64,000 bases of DNA from a bacterium (GTDB taxonomy: Bacteria; Cyanobacteriota; Vampirovibrionia; Gastranaerophilales; Gastranaerophilaceae): contig JAGAXG010000015.1 of NCBI GenBank assembly GCA_017941035.1, forward strand, positions 1 through 64,000, written 5' to 3'. Below are positions 52,115 through 61,109 of this stretch, one piece after another. The position numbers and the translations under genes were made by a program. The notes under the pieces are model-generated. The model saw only the letters and a list, made by a program, of their open reading frames with translations, had not been told where the DNA came from and ran no database searches. Numbering within the stretch: position 1 is the stretch's first letter; each line of letters begins with the position of its first letter.

Positions 52115-52816
52115 ATGGTTGTAACAGCAGTAAATGGTGTAAGGTTTGGAACACAAAATGTAGTTTTTTCAGGTAAAAAAGATGAACGTAAAGATATTCA
52201 ATCAATTCCGGCTGAATCAAGTATTAGCAGAAAATTAGCAAAAGTTCCTGTAATTGTTTTAATGGCAATGACTCCGTCTTTTGTAAATTCTGCTGAACCT
52301 AAAACTATGGAAATGAATAATGATATGGTTGAAGTAATGGGTGTTACGTCGGAATTTGACCAGTATAATAATTCCTCGGGAAATAATGCTATAGACAAAT
52401 ATCTTTATAGAAATAGTAGTAGACTCATTGATTATGATACCTTTACAGTAAATGGTAAAAAGTACCTTTTGGCTTATGAACGTGATATTATTTCAAAAGG
52501 TGATAATGTGGGTCGCATTGCTTTTGTCCCTGAGGATTATAAACACCCTCTAATGCTGTATCCGTCAGTAAGGACTTTGGTGCTTCATTCGGGTGAAGGC
52601 GGATTAAAGTTTATAGGTGTTATTGTGAGAAATCACGAGGAAATTGGCGATAAACAATATTATAAAGAAGTCGAATACAAAATCCCTACAGATATTGGGA
52701 AAAAGTTATATCAATTCCTAAATTCTAATAAAAATAAAACAAGTATTGACGGAAAGATGACAATGAATCAGGATTTAATGCCTGCTAAATATATAGAAGC
52801 AAAACCTTTATTCTAA
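52115..52816 (+). CDS. Uncharacterised protein with N-terminal FSGK motif
   Basis: The 233-residue protein has no named family. A polar N-terminus reaches NVVFSGKKDERK (Phe18), then KVPVIVLMAMTPSFVNSAE (about 44-62), a hydrophobic segment that resembles an internal signal peptide. After this comes a beta-rich domain (about 80-215, with YLLAYERDIISKGDNVGRIAFVPED and LRTLVLHSGEGGLKFIGVIVRN-type strands). It is preceded by AAAAAGGAGCA. The protein might be exported with a longer than usual N-region. Confidence 0.5.
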   Translation: MVVTAVNGVRFGTQNVVFSGKKDERKDIQSIPAESSISRKLAKVPVIVLMAMTPSFVNSAEPKTMEMNNDMVEVMGVTSEFDQYNNSSGNNAIDKYLYRNSSRLIDYDTFTVNGKKYLLAYERDIISKGDNVGRIAFVPEDYKHPLMLYPSVRTLVLHSGEGGLKFIGVIVRNHEEIGDKQYYKEVEYKIPTDIGKKLYQFLNSNKNKTSIDGKMTMNQDLMPAKYIEAKPLF

Positions 52817-52907
52817 ACTTTTGTAACAAAATTTTATACTTTTGAAATATGAACTTTTAAATATTTTTCATGTACTTAGAAGTAAAATACACGAAAGAAC
52901 GTATTAT

Positions 52908-55900
52908 ATGGCAAATCCCGAAATTAATAATATAAGAGTTGAAACTGTTACCGCAGCCGGCGCAAAATCCGCTTCTGCGGTTTCGACTGCTAAATCTGCG
53001 GAAACTATAAGTTTTAAATTCGACGATGATTTAAATAAAAAAATATTAGAAGTCATCAATTCTGATGCTTATAAAAATGCTTCTGCTGCAGAACAGAAAA
53101 ATATGTTATCTGTTTTGTTTCCTCAAAATACACCGGATGAATATATTAGAAACTATTTATCCACAGTTTCACAAATGAATGCGGTTACGGGAGGCGCAAA
53201 TAAAGAGAAAGTTGAAGAACAGCCTTTAGAACAAACAGAAAAAAATCCAAAGGTTGAAAAACAGGAGCTGGAAGAAACTTCTGCAAATTCTGCTAATGCC
53301 CAAGAATCTAAAAAATCCAATGTAGAGCTTGTATCAAAGGAAGTTTTACAATCCTCAGAGTGGAAAAATAAATCTTTCGATGAGAAGCTAAATATCTATA
53401 TGGATGCTTATTTATCTGAAAATGACACAGAATACAAAAATTTATCCGATAAAGACAAAGAGTTGTATTTAAAATCTAAAAAAGATCTTTTTGTAAAGAA
53501 AACTTTCCCTAATTTGGATAAACTTTCTAAAGTTCAACAGAATAGTAAATTTGCAGCTCTTGCAAAAATGCTTGCTGTTTTGAATTCTCAGGATATTTCA
53601 ATTGATGATTATGTTTTAATGGATGGGCGTGCAATAACCAAATCTATAAAAAAATATGATGAGCAGATTGAAGAATCTAAACTTCACAAGTTTCAAGATA
53701 GTTTAGTATCCAAAGAGTACCGTCAATCTGATGAATGGAAAAACCTTTCTCCTGAAGAAAAGCTTAGTAAATATATTGATGCATATTTGACGAAGAAAAA
53801 TCCTGATTATGAAAAAATGTCAGTTGAAGAAAAACAGGCATATGCTCAAACACAGTTAAAAGAAATTTCTAAAAATTTCGGCATAAAGCTTGATTTTGAA
53901 AAAATGTCAAATGCCGAAAAGAATGAAAAATTTACTCAAGCTGCTGAATTTCTTGATATGCTTGAATCTACAGGTGTAGATCTGGCTCAATATCGTAAAA
54001 TGTCTCCGACTGAAAGAGCTGTACTGATGAGTAAATACAAGGACAGTAAAGATATTCCACTCAACAAAACAGATAAGGCAGAGATAAAACTTATTGAAGA
54101 ATGGAAAAGTATCAATGATAATAAAGAGCCTACTGTTGCGGATTTGAGAAATTTAATTAAAAGTAAAGGAAAGGTTTCAAAAGAATACCAGGATTTGTTG
54201 GAACAATATAATTTTGAATTAAAAATGAATGAGCAAGCAAATTCTCGTGTAGTAAAAAATCTTTCTATTGATGATGTGCAGGAAGCTTTAGGCTATTCAC
54301 GCGGAGTTAAAGGTACTAAGGAATATTTGGAAAATAATATTACAAAAGACAGTTCTGATAAAGATATTATTCATACAGTTCGCTTGATAAGAAACCCTAA
54401 AGCTTTAGAAGTTTTCAGAGAACATTTAAAAGCTTTAGGCAAATCTGATGCTGAAATAAACAAATTTATTAAATCACAAGTTTGTGCTAATACTGCCAAC
54501 TCAGCAATTAACGCAGATGCAGATAATTACAATATTTCAATCAATACATTGATGGATATTAAAGCACCTGACAGTGCTAAAGTTGCAAGTGAATATACAC
54601 CAAAATATTTCCATGGAGAGGATTTTACTAAGGTTGCATTAAATACTGTTCAATACGAGGAATTAATCCCGTCTTTGAGAACAGGAATGTCAAATCGTGA
54701 TTGGATGAGTAAAGAAGAAGATTTGGCACAATCTAAATTAATTTTAAATTCATCTGTTATTCCTGATCAAAATAAGACAATTTATACAAAAGAAACAATT
54801 TTATCTGTTCAGCCGGCTGAACAGTTGGAGTTTGGCCGAGAATTTGCTAAACTTGATAATTTCGCTGTTACAAAAGGTTTAGCGGCAGCAGAAAAATATG
54901 TTGACAGTTCCGTAAAATCTCAGTATAGTGCAGAAGTTACTTCTTCTGTTAATAGAATGCAAAGCTCAGGTAAATGTACTCAAGCTGAGGCAGACTCTAT
55001 AAATCAAACTCGCCAAACAGGTTATACGGAAGCTGAAACTCAAAAAATTACTCAAACTCAAAATACTATTTCAAATTCCTCATCTTTAAATCAGGTAAGA
55101 TTAGAAGCTGAAAGACAAAATGAATATCAAGCGCTTGTTGCGAAAAAACAGGCGGTGTTGGATTATGCTGTTAAAGTAATTGTTCAAACTTTAACTCCTG
55201 TTGTTAAAAAATCTGATAACCATGAGCTAGAAGAAGAAATAGTAAAACTTCAAAACGCTAAAACTCCTCAAGAAATAAAAACAGTAACAGATAATATTAA
55301 AGGTATTGTAGAAAAATATCAGATAGAAATAATCGCAAATCAAAAAGCTGAAGCTCTTGAAACAGAAATTACCGAACAAGAAGCTGTAGATGCATTTGTT
55401 GCTGAACTTGAAGATGTTAATCAAGAATCCGAAAAGAAATATAATCTTTCCGCAGAAACCATTATAGAAATTAAATCAGCATATTCTAAAGGTGGTTTAA
55501 TAGGTCTTTTTGATAAGATTGTTGAATTGTCCGGAGTACTGGGATCGGATGCTCAGCAAAAGTTATTAAATTATATCGCTCATACAGACAGCAGTACACT
55601 TCATAGCTTCGCTTCAGCACATTCGGGTGATAAAGCAATACTTTTGGCTCTTTATAATAATACTAGGGATCCGGAAATATTAAGACTTTTATTAAGGCTT
55701 GGAGTGGGTAAAAGTTTAATAGGTCATAACGGAATTACAATAAAAGATTTTCTTGCTCATGCCGATAAAGATTTGGTTGCAAATTGGATAGCTGATCTTG
55801 CGAAAACAGGGTCTACAACTACTTTAAATTCTGCGTTGGAAATGTTGAATGATGCTCAAATAGCTAACGTTAAAGCTAAAACAAAAATTATTACAAAAGA

Positions 55901-56045
55901 TACTAAAGGCGGAGATGATTGGATTCTTGCAAATAATAAGCAAGCAGATTATGATGATGGAATTGCAATAAGTTCAAATAAAGTGCCGATGCGTGGTGAT
56001 TATGACAGAATGAAGACAAAAGGTCCATTTTATTATTCAGCTTGA
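52908..56045 (+). CDS. Large uncharacterised coiled protein with a duplicated block
   Basis: The start is placed at the ATG at 52908 (MANPEINNIRVE); a frame start at 52842 has no support. The 1045-residue protein is not recognisable. It is Lys/Glu/Ala-rich and mostly helical. A block of about 125 residues occurs twice: SKEVLQSSEWKNKSFDEKL...YMDAYL from about residue 143 and SKEYRQSDEWKNLSPEEKL...YIDAYL from about 268. The middle (about 560-800) is rich in Thr/Gln, and the C-terminal 200 residues hold leucine-rich helices. There is no signal peptide. It may be a structural, secreted or cell-surface protein. Confidence 0.55.
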   Translation: MANPEINNIRVETVTAAGAKSASAVSTAKSAETISFKFDDDLNKKILEVINSDAYKNASAAEQKNMLSVLFPQNTPDEYIRNYLSTVSQMNAVTGGANKEKVEEQPLEQTEKNPKVEKQELEETSANSANAQESKKSNVELVSKEVLQSSEWKNKSFDEKLNIYMDAYLSENDTEYKNLSDKDKELYLKSKKDLFVKKTFPNLDKLSKVQQNSKFAALAKMLAVLNSQDISIDDYVLMDGRAITKSIKKYDEQIEESKLHKFQDSLVSKEYRQSDEWKNLSPEEKLSKYIDAYLTKKNPDYEKMSVEEKQAYAQTQLKEISKNFGIKLDFEKMSNAEKNEKFTQAAEFLDMLESTGVDLAQYRKMSPTERAVLMSKYKDSKDIPLNKTDKAEIKLIEEWKSINDNKEPTVADLRNLIKSKGKVSKEYQDLLEQYNFELKMNEQANSRVVKNLSIDDVQEALGYSRGVKGTKEYLENNITKDSSDKDIIHTVRLIRNPKALEVFREHLKALGKSDAEINKFIKSQVCANTANSAINADADNYNISINTLMDIKAPDSAKVASEYTPKYFHGEDFTKVALNTVQYEELIPSLRTGMSNRDWMSKEEDLAQSKLILNSSVIPDQNKTIYTKETILSVQPAEQLEFGREFAKLDNFAVTKGLAAAEKYVDSSVKSQYSAEVTSSVNRMQSSGKCTQAEADSINQTRQTGYTEAETQKITQTQNTISNSSSLNQVRLEAERQNEYQALVAKKQAVLDYAVKVIVQTLTPVVKKSDNHELEEEIVKLQNAKTPQEIKTVTDNIKGIVEKYQIEIIANQKAEALETEITEQEAVDAFVAELEDVNQESEKKYNLSAETIIEIKSAYSKGGLIGLFDKIVELSGVLGSDAQQKLLNYIAHTDSSTLHSFASAHSGDKAILLALYNNTRDPEILRLLLRLGVGKSLIGHNGITIKDFLAHADKDLVANWIADLAKTGSTTTLNSALEMLNDAQIANVKAKTKIITKDTKGGDDWILANNKQADYDDGIAISSNKVPMRGDYDRMKTKGPFYYSA

Positions 56046-56126
56046 TTTCTAAATTCTTTTATGTTGTAATCTTTTTACAGGGTGTAATTATTTACCCCGA
56101 GTCCACTTGAAAGAAGACAATTTTAG

Positions 56127-56996
56127 TTGCCTAAAAATATTACATTAGCCAAATATGCAGGATTTTGCTACGGAGTTAAAAGAGCTGTAGAAACTGTGAA
56201 AAAGCTTAAAACACAAACAACAAATGTCTGTGTTTTGGGCGAGCTTATACACAATTCTCAAGTAATTAAAGAACTTGAAGATTTGGGTGTTAGAACTTTG
56301 GACAGACTCCCGGAAAACGGTGAAGGGATTTGTGTTGTAAGAAGCCATGGTGAAAGTCCTCAGACTTTTAAAAATATTGAAAACGCAGGTTTTGAAATAT
56401 ATGATTTGACTTGTCCAGATGTAAAAAAAGTTCAGCAAAAAGCGGTTGAACTTGTTAAAAATGGTTATTATCTGGTTATTGTAGGCAAGGAAGAACACCC
56501 TGAAGTTAGTGCAATAAAAGCTAATGCGGAACAATTTGGGAAAGAAATTCTTGTTGTTACCGATAAAAATCAATTAGAAATTTATGAAGAAAAATTAAAA
56601 GAACATAAAAAAATAGGTGTAGTTGTTCAAACTACTCAGATGCTTTCTACATTGAATCCGATAGTTGAATATTTGACAGGGATTTCTAAAGAGTTATTAA
56701 TTGCAAATACTATTTGTCCAAGTACTTCTCGCAGACAGAACGAAGCAAAAGAACTTGCAAAAGTAAATGATTTGATGATTATTGTAGGTTCAAAAAACAG
56801 TGCTAATACAACTCATTTGGCGGATATTTGTAAAAATTTTACTCCAACAATCCATATAGAAACTTCCGGAGAATTGGAAAATTATAAAGATTTGATTAAA
56901 AAATCAGAAAAAATTGGAGTTAGCGCAGGAGCTTCAACTCCTCAAATTGTAATAGATGAAGTCATTAATGAAATAAAAAGAAAAGGAGAAAAATAA
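56127..56996 (+). CDS. ispH: 4-hydroxy-3-methylbut-2-enyl diphosphate reductase
   Basis: The 289-residue protein reads NITLAKYAGFCYGVKRAVE from a TTG start at 56127, where family members begin, and no ATG is available. The three Cys that hold the iron-sulfur cluster are in GFCYGV (near residue 13), DLTCPDVKKVQ and NTICPSTSRRQ. Substrate-binding His residues are in GELIHNSQ and RSHGESP. IspH makes IPP and DMAPP in the last step of the MEP pathway. rpsA begins two bases after its stop, an ispH-rpsA arrangement seen as a fused or adjacent pair in other bacteria. Confidence 0.96.
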   Translation: MPKNITLAKYAGFCYGVKRAVETVKKLKTQTTNVCVLGELIHNSQVIKELEDLGVRTLDRLPENGEGICVVRSHGESPQTFKNIENAGFEIYDLTCPDVKKVQQKAVELVKNGYYLVIVGKEEHPEVSAIKANAEQFGKEILVVTDKNQLEIYEEKLKEHKKIGVVVQTTQMLSTLNPIVEYLTGISKELLIANTICPSTSRRQNEAKELAKVNDLMIIVGSKNSANTTHLADICKNFTPTIHIETSGELENYKDLIKKSEKIGVSAGASTPQIVIDEVINEIKRKGEK

Positions 56997-56997
56997 A

Positions 56998-58062
56998 ATG
57001 ACACAAGCAACATTAGACGATTTTGAAAAATTATTAGAAGAAAGTTTTTCTAAATCACACACAGTAGCAGATATTGTAGAAGGTACAATTTTGCGTAAAG
57101 ATAAGGACGGTTATTTAGTTAGTGTTCATGGAACAAAAACTGAAGCTTTCTTACCTGAAAAAGAAATTTCATCATCAGAAGAAACAAGCCCTCTTGAAAT
57201 TGGTGACGTTAAAGAGTTTTATGTTTTAAAAGAAGAAAATGATGAAGAAGGAATGCTTTTATCATTGAAAAGACTTGCATTTGCTCAAGCTTGGGCTCAA
57301 CTTAATGATGCAAAAGTTCAGGGTGATACAATCCTTGCAAAAGTTGTTAACGTTGTTAAAGGTGGTGTTCTAGTTGACGTAGCTGATTTGAAAGGTTTTA
57401 TTCCTTCTTCTCAACTTAGAACAGGTACTCCGTTTGACGGTCTTATGGATCAAAAAATTGAAGTTAAAGTTTTGGAAGCTGATCCTAAGAAAAATAAACT
57501 TATCTTGTCTCAAAGACAGGCTATTGCTGAACAAAGAGATCAAGTTGTTGATAATATTCTATCTACATTGAAAGAAGATCAAATTGTTAAAGGTGAAGTC
57601 GTAAGAATTGCTGATTTTGGTGCATTTGTTGATATCAATGGTATTGACGGATTGCTTCCTATATCTGAAATTTCTTGGTCAAGAATTAAACATCCTTCAG
57701 ATGTAATTTCTTTGGGTGAAACTATTGAAGTTAAAATTATCAAAATTGACAGTGAATTAAAAAGAATATCATTGTCTTTAAAGAGAATGGGCGAAGATCC
57801 ATGGACTCAAATTGAAGGTCAATTCTCTGAAGGGCAAGTAATTGCAGGTACTGTAAATAAAGTAACTGGTTTTGGAGCATTTATTAACATTTTCCCTGGA
57901 GTTGAAGCTTTGCTTCCTGTTTCAGAAATGGCAGAAGAAAATGTTAATCCTTTCAATTTATTCAAAGTTGGTGATAGTGTTGAAGTTCTTATTAAGAAAT
58001 TTACACCTCAAGAACACAGAATTGCATTGAGTATTAAAGATATTAACAAAGAAGAAGCTTAA
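56998..58062 (+). CDS. rpsA: Ribosomal protein S1
   Basis: The 354-residue protein consists of four S1 (OB-fold) domains at about residues 20-90, 103-172, 190-265 and 275-350. Signatures are VEGTILRKDKDGYLVSVHG, AKVVNVVKGGVLVDVADLKGFIPSSQL, GEVVRIADFGAFVDINGIDGLLPISEIS and GTVNKVTGFGAFINIFPGVEALLP. It helps the 30S subunit bind mRNA. The four-domain form is shorter than the six-domain proteobacterial S1. It is translated directly after ispH and ends at a strong terminator. Confidence 0.95.
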   Translation: MTQATLDDFEKLLEESFSKSHTVADIVEGTILRKDKDGYLVSVHGTKTEAFLPEKEISSSEETSPLEIGDVKEFYVLKEENDEEGMLLSLKRLAFAQAWAQLNDAKVQGDTILAKVVNVVKGGVLVDVADLKGFIPSSQLRTGTPFDGLMDQKIEVKVLEADPKKNKLILSQRQAIAEQRDQVVDNILSTLKEDQIVKGEVVRIADFGAFVDINGIDGLLPISEISWSRIKHPSDVISLGETIEVKIIKIDSELKRISLSLKRMGEDPWTQIEGQFSEGQVIAGTVNKVTGFGAFINIFPGVEALLPVSEMAEENVNPFNLFKVGDSVEVLIKKFTPQEHRIALSIKDINKEEA

Positions 58063-58080
58063 TAATTCTGAGAATATTAT

Positions 58081-58111
58081 AAAGACCGCTTTTTTTTAAA
58101 GCGGTCTTTTT
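58081..58111 (+). terminator. Terminator after rpsA
   Basis: AAAGACCGCTTT (58081-58092) and AAAGCGGTCTTT (58098-58109) form a perfect 12-bp stem with a 5-nt T loop, followed by further T. It ends the ispH-rpsA transcript. Confidence 0.9.
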
Positions 58112-58171
58112 GCATGTAAAAATTTTTGTGATAATATTATCTAAAGTTACTAGATTATAAGAGGAAAAGTT

Positions 58172-58825
58172 ATGCAAGCGCGCAGAGCATCAAGAGAATT
58201 AGCATTTATATTATTTTCGCAGTCAGAAAAATTAGATTTTTCAAAAGAAAATTTGAACGATATTATTGTAAAATCTATAAGGATACTTTTAAGCAGTGCA
58301 ACAGATGATTTAAAAGTATCACTTGGGGGTTTAATTGATATGAAAAATAGAATAGACGATTACGAAGCAGAACATGAAATAAATTTAAATCGTCCTATGG
58401 GTGCTCAAAATATTCCTGTGCCTATGGCTTTAACATCTGATATTTCAGGAAGAATAGATGAAATGATTGATGTTGCCGAAAAAGCAATGCTTGCTCTTGA
58501 GATAGCAGAATTTAGTGCCCTTGATTCTGAAGAAAGTGTTAAGGAATATACTTCAAAAATTGTTAATGCATATCAGAAAAATCAAAAAGAAATTGATGAA
58601 TTAATTGCTAAATATGCAAAAGGATGGGATTTTGACCGAATGGTAAAAATGGATAAAGATATTTTAAGAATTGCAATATCCGAGCTTTTGTATGTTAAAG
58701 AGACTCCTATGAAGGTTGTTACTGATGAAGCCGTTGAACTTGCTAAAAAATATTCAACAGATGATAGTTCAAATTTTGTAAATGGAGTTTTGGCAAAAAT
58801 TATAGTTGATAAAAATTTGAAATAA
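58172..58825 (+). CDS. nusB: Transcription antitermination factor NusB
   Basis: The 217-residue protein begins with the NusB-type ARRASRELAFILFSQSEK. Its C-terminal domain (about 125-215) has YAKGWDFDRMVKMDKDILRIAISELLY and ETPMKVVTDEAVELAKKYSTDDSSNFVNGVLAKI, the usual NusB signature. It is longer than the typical 130-160 residues because of an insert between helices (about 30-110, including LNRPMGAQNIPVPMAL). Such longer NusB forms occur in cyanobacteria. NusB binds boxA RNA and S10 and prevents early termination in rRNA operons. ftsY follows 65 bases downstream. Confidence 0.9.
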   Translation: MQARRASRELAFILFSQSEKLDFSKENLNDIIVKSIRILLSSATDDLKVSLGGLIDMKNRIDDYEAEHEINLNRPMGAQNIPVPMALTSDISGRIDEMIDVAEKAMLALEIAEFSALDSEESVKEYTSKIVNAYQKNQKEIDELIAKYAKGWDFDRMVKMDKDILRIAISELLYVKETPMKVVTDEAVELAKKYSTDDSSNFVNGVLAKIIVDKNLK

Positions 58826-58890
58826 TTATTTCTTTTTTTTGAACAACCGTGTGTCGAAAGGATATATAAATTACAATTGGGGAGTAGCAT

Positions 58891-59808
58891 TTGTTCGGTT
58901 TTTTTAAAGATAAAATAGAGAATTTAAAGCAAACAGTTTCAAATACTGCAAAAAATCTTGTGGAGAATGTGATTTCTCAAGTAGAAAATGAAGAACAGTA
59001 TTCTGAATTTGCCCTTGATGATATTGAAGATACTTTAATAAGCGCGGATTTAGGAGTAAGTTATGCTTCTGAACTTGTGGATAATTTGCGGGGTGAAAAA
59101 AATGCTAAACCTTCAGAATTGAAAAATTATTTACGTGCAGAATTTAAGAAAACTCTGGAAGATGCTGGTTCTACGGAATTAAATTATAAGGATGGTGAAA
59201 TAAACATTTATTTTATTACCGGAGTTAATGGAGCAGGGAAAACGACTCTTATTGCAAAAATGGCATATAGGTTTAAGCAAGAAGGGAAAAAGGTTTTAAT
59301 CGCAGCAGGCGATACATTTCGTGCCGCGGCTGAAGAGCAATTAAATATTTGGTCTGTAAGAGCAGGTGCAGATATTGTCAGACGCGATAAGGCAGATCCG
59401 GCTTCTGTTGTATATGAAGCTATTCAAAAAGCAAGAAATGAAAATTATGATGTGATTTTGGTTGATACTGCAGGTAGATTGCAGAACAAATTTAATTTAA
59501 TGGAAGAATTAAAGAAAATTAAAACAGTAATTGATAAAAATGCTCCTGAAGTTTTGCGTGAAAGTATTCTTGTAGTTGATGCAAATACAGGTCAAAATGG
59601 TTTAGTCCAAGCAAAAGTTTTTGGAGAATGTGTGAATTTAACATCTGTTGCCGTAACAAAACTCGACGGAAGTGCAAAAGGAGCAATAATCTTAGCTATA
59701 GCAAAGGATATGAAGTTACCTGTAAAATTGGTGGGAGTTGGTGAGAAAATGGATGATTTAAAGGCTTTTAATCCTGATGATTTCATTGATGCACTTTTTG
59801 AGAATTAA
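58891..59808 (+). CDS. ftsY: Signal recognition particle receptor FtsY
   Basis: The 305-residue protein starts at a TTG (58891; MFGFFKDKIENL) after TTGGGGAGTAGCA. The NG domain has TGVNGAGKTTLIAKMAY (P loop), GDTFRAAAEEQL, VDTAGRLQNK and TKLDGSAKG, the SRP GTPase motifs G1 to G4. It docks SRP-ribosome complexes at the membrane for co-translational insertion. The acidic A domain of many FtsY proteins is absent, and the N-terminal helices are short. The M14 peptidase gene starts at the next base after its stop. Confidence 0.96.
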   Translation: MFGFFKDKIENLKQTVSNTAKNLVENVISQVENEEQYSEFALDDIEDTLISADLGVSYASELVDNLRGEKNAKPSELKNYLRAEFKKTLEDAGSTELNYKDGEINIYFITGVNGAGKTTLIAKMAYRFKQEGKKVLIAAGDTFRAAAEEQLNIWSVRAGADIVRRDKADPASVVYEAIQKARNENYDVILVDTAGRLQNKFNLMEELKKIKTVIDKNAPEVLRESILVVDANTGQNGLVQAKVFGECVNLTSVAVTKLDGSAKGAIILAIAKDMKLPVKLVGVGEKMDDLKAFNPDDFIDALFEN

Positions 59809-60483
59809 ATGAATATATTACAGTCTGTAGTTACAAAACTTGATAATAAAATAGAGCTTATTGGGGAGTTTTCTGATAGGAATATTTTAATAATTGGAGT
59901 TTTTCACGGGGATGAACCTCAGGGTAAATATTTGATAGAAAAGTATTTAACTCAAAAAAAATATTATATATCAAAGGGTGTGGGGTCTGTTTTATTCATA
60001 CCATGCTTAAATCCAGACGGCTTAAAGAATAATACCCGTACAAATGCTAATGGAGTTGATTTAAATCGTAATTTCCCGACAAAAAATTGGGGTGAAGATG
60101 GTAGTTCCGCAGGAGAAAATTCCTCAGATTATTTTGGTGGAGAATCTGCAGGAAGCGAAATCGAAACACAGTTTGTAATTGATGTTATTGAAAAATATAA
60201 ACCAAAGCTTATTTTAACTCTGCATGCTCCTTATAAAATAGTTAATTATGATGGTCCTGCAATAGAAGTTGCAAAAAAAATTTCAGCTATTGTCGACTAT
60301 CCTGTTGAAGAAAATATCGGTTATCCGACACCGGGAAGTTTTGGAACTTATTGCGGAATAGAGCGTAATATTCCGATAATAACTTTGGAATTAGACGAAG
60401 AAATACCGGTCGAACAACTTGAACAACCGGTATTTGAAATATTTGATATGCTTAAAACCATGTTAATGGATTGTACCATTTAA
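59809..60483 (+). CDS. M14-family zinc carboxypeptidase-like protein (MpaA-like amidase)
   Basis: The 224-residue protein has the M14 layout: GVFHGDEPQ (zinc ligands His33 and Glu36), LNPDGLK, NGVDLNRNFP (Arg87 with substrate-binding Asn), LTLHAPY (His139) and TLELDEE (catalytic Glu194). The size and motifs resemble MpaA, which cleaves gamma-D-Glu-DAP bonds of peptidoglycan fragments. The insert YFGGESAGSEIETQ is typical of the group. There is no signal peptide, which suits cytoplasmic recycling of murein peptides. The end overlaps the convergent gene by 32 bases. Confidence 0.85.
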   Translation: MNILQSVVTKLDNKIELIGEFSDRNILIIGVFHGDEPQGKYLIEKYLTQKKYYISKGVGSVLFIPCLNPDGLKNNTRTNANGVDLNRNFPTKNWGEDGSSAGENSSDYFGGESAGSEIETQFVIDVIEKYKPKLILTLHAPYKIVNYDGPAIEVAKKISAIVDYPVEENIGYPTPGSFGTYCGIERNIPIITLELDEEIPVEQLEQPVFEIFDMLKTMLMDCTI

Positions 60484-60982
60484 ACTCGGTTTCTTGCTTT
60501 GGTGGTGGAGGATCTTTGATAAACGTTATTTCCAAATGCCCTTTTTCACCTTTTTTATTTTCAACATCAGCGTAAAACATTCCATGCGCATGTGCTTCCG
60601 TAACTTTGTATTCTGATTTACCTTCAGCCAAACTTTTTCTTACGGTTTCTGTAAATTTAGAACCGTTAAAATCATAATCATTTAATCTTTTTTTGCTTGA
60701 TATTTCTCCTGCTTCTGCGGCGGCTTTAATTATTTGTGCTTGGTATCTTGTTACTTCAATAGTATTGTTTTTAAGTTCTTTACCTTGTGCATCATAAATT
60801 TTACCATCTTTAACTGTCCATTTTGCTTTATTACCTTTAATTTCTGCATTTACCATTTGAATGGTAAATATATTACCGCTGTCTTTATCTTTAACTTTTA
60901 CAGGAGTGTATTTATAATTGTTAGCTTCAAAATTGTATCCTGTTTTACTTTTGTAATCATCCGGATATGATATTCCTGACAT
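60452..60982 (-). CDS. Uncharacterised 176-residue protein
   Basis: This protein is not recognisable. It is soluble, has no signal peptide, and is rich in Lys, Asp and Tyr. The middle reads TVKDGKIYDAQGKELKNNTIEVTRYQAQIIKAAAEAGEIS. The C-terminus (KVTEAHAHGMFYADVENKKGEKGHLEITFI) has two His and a beta pattern and ends in PPPPKQETEFKWYNPLTWF. GAAAGGAGACAG precedes the ATG. The last ten codons overlap the M14 gene on the opposite strand, which is rare but possible; the gene still looks real. Confidence 0.55.
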   Translation of the reverse strand: MSGISYPDDYKSKTGYNFEANNYKYTPVKVKDKDSGNIFTIQMVNAEIKGNKAKWTVKDGKIYDAQGKELKNNTIEVTRYQAQIIKAAAEAGEISSKKRLNDYDFNGSKFTETVRKSLAEGKSEYKVTEAHAHGMFYADVENKKGEKGHLEITFIKDPPPPKQETEFKWYNPLTWF

Positions 60983-61109
60983 AACTGTCTCCTTTCGTGT
61001 TTATATTTTTATAAAGTTTTTTAATTATATATAATTGATATAATCTTCTTGATATGTTCACAATATTTAACATTTGTGTTAGGATTATTTATGAAAAGAG
61101 GGATTTATT

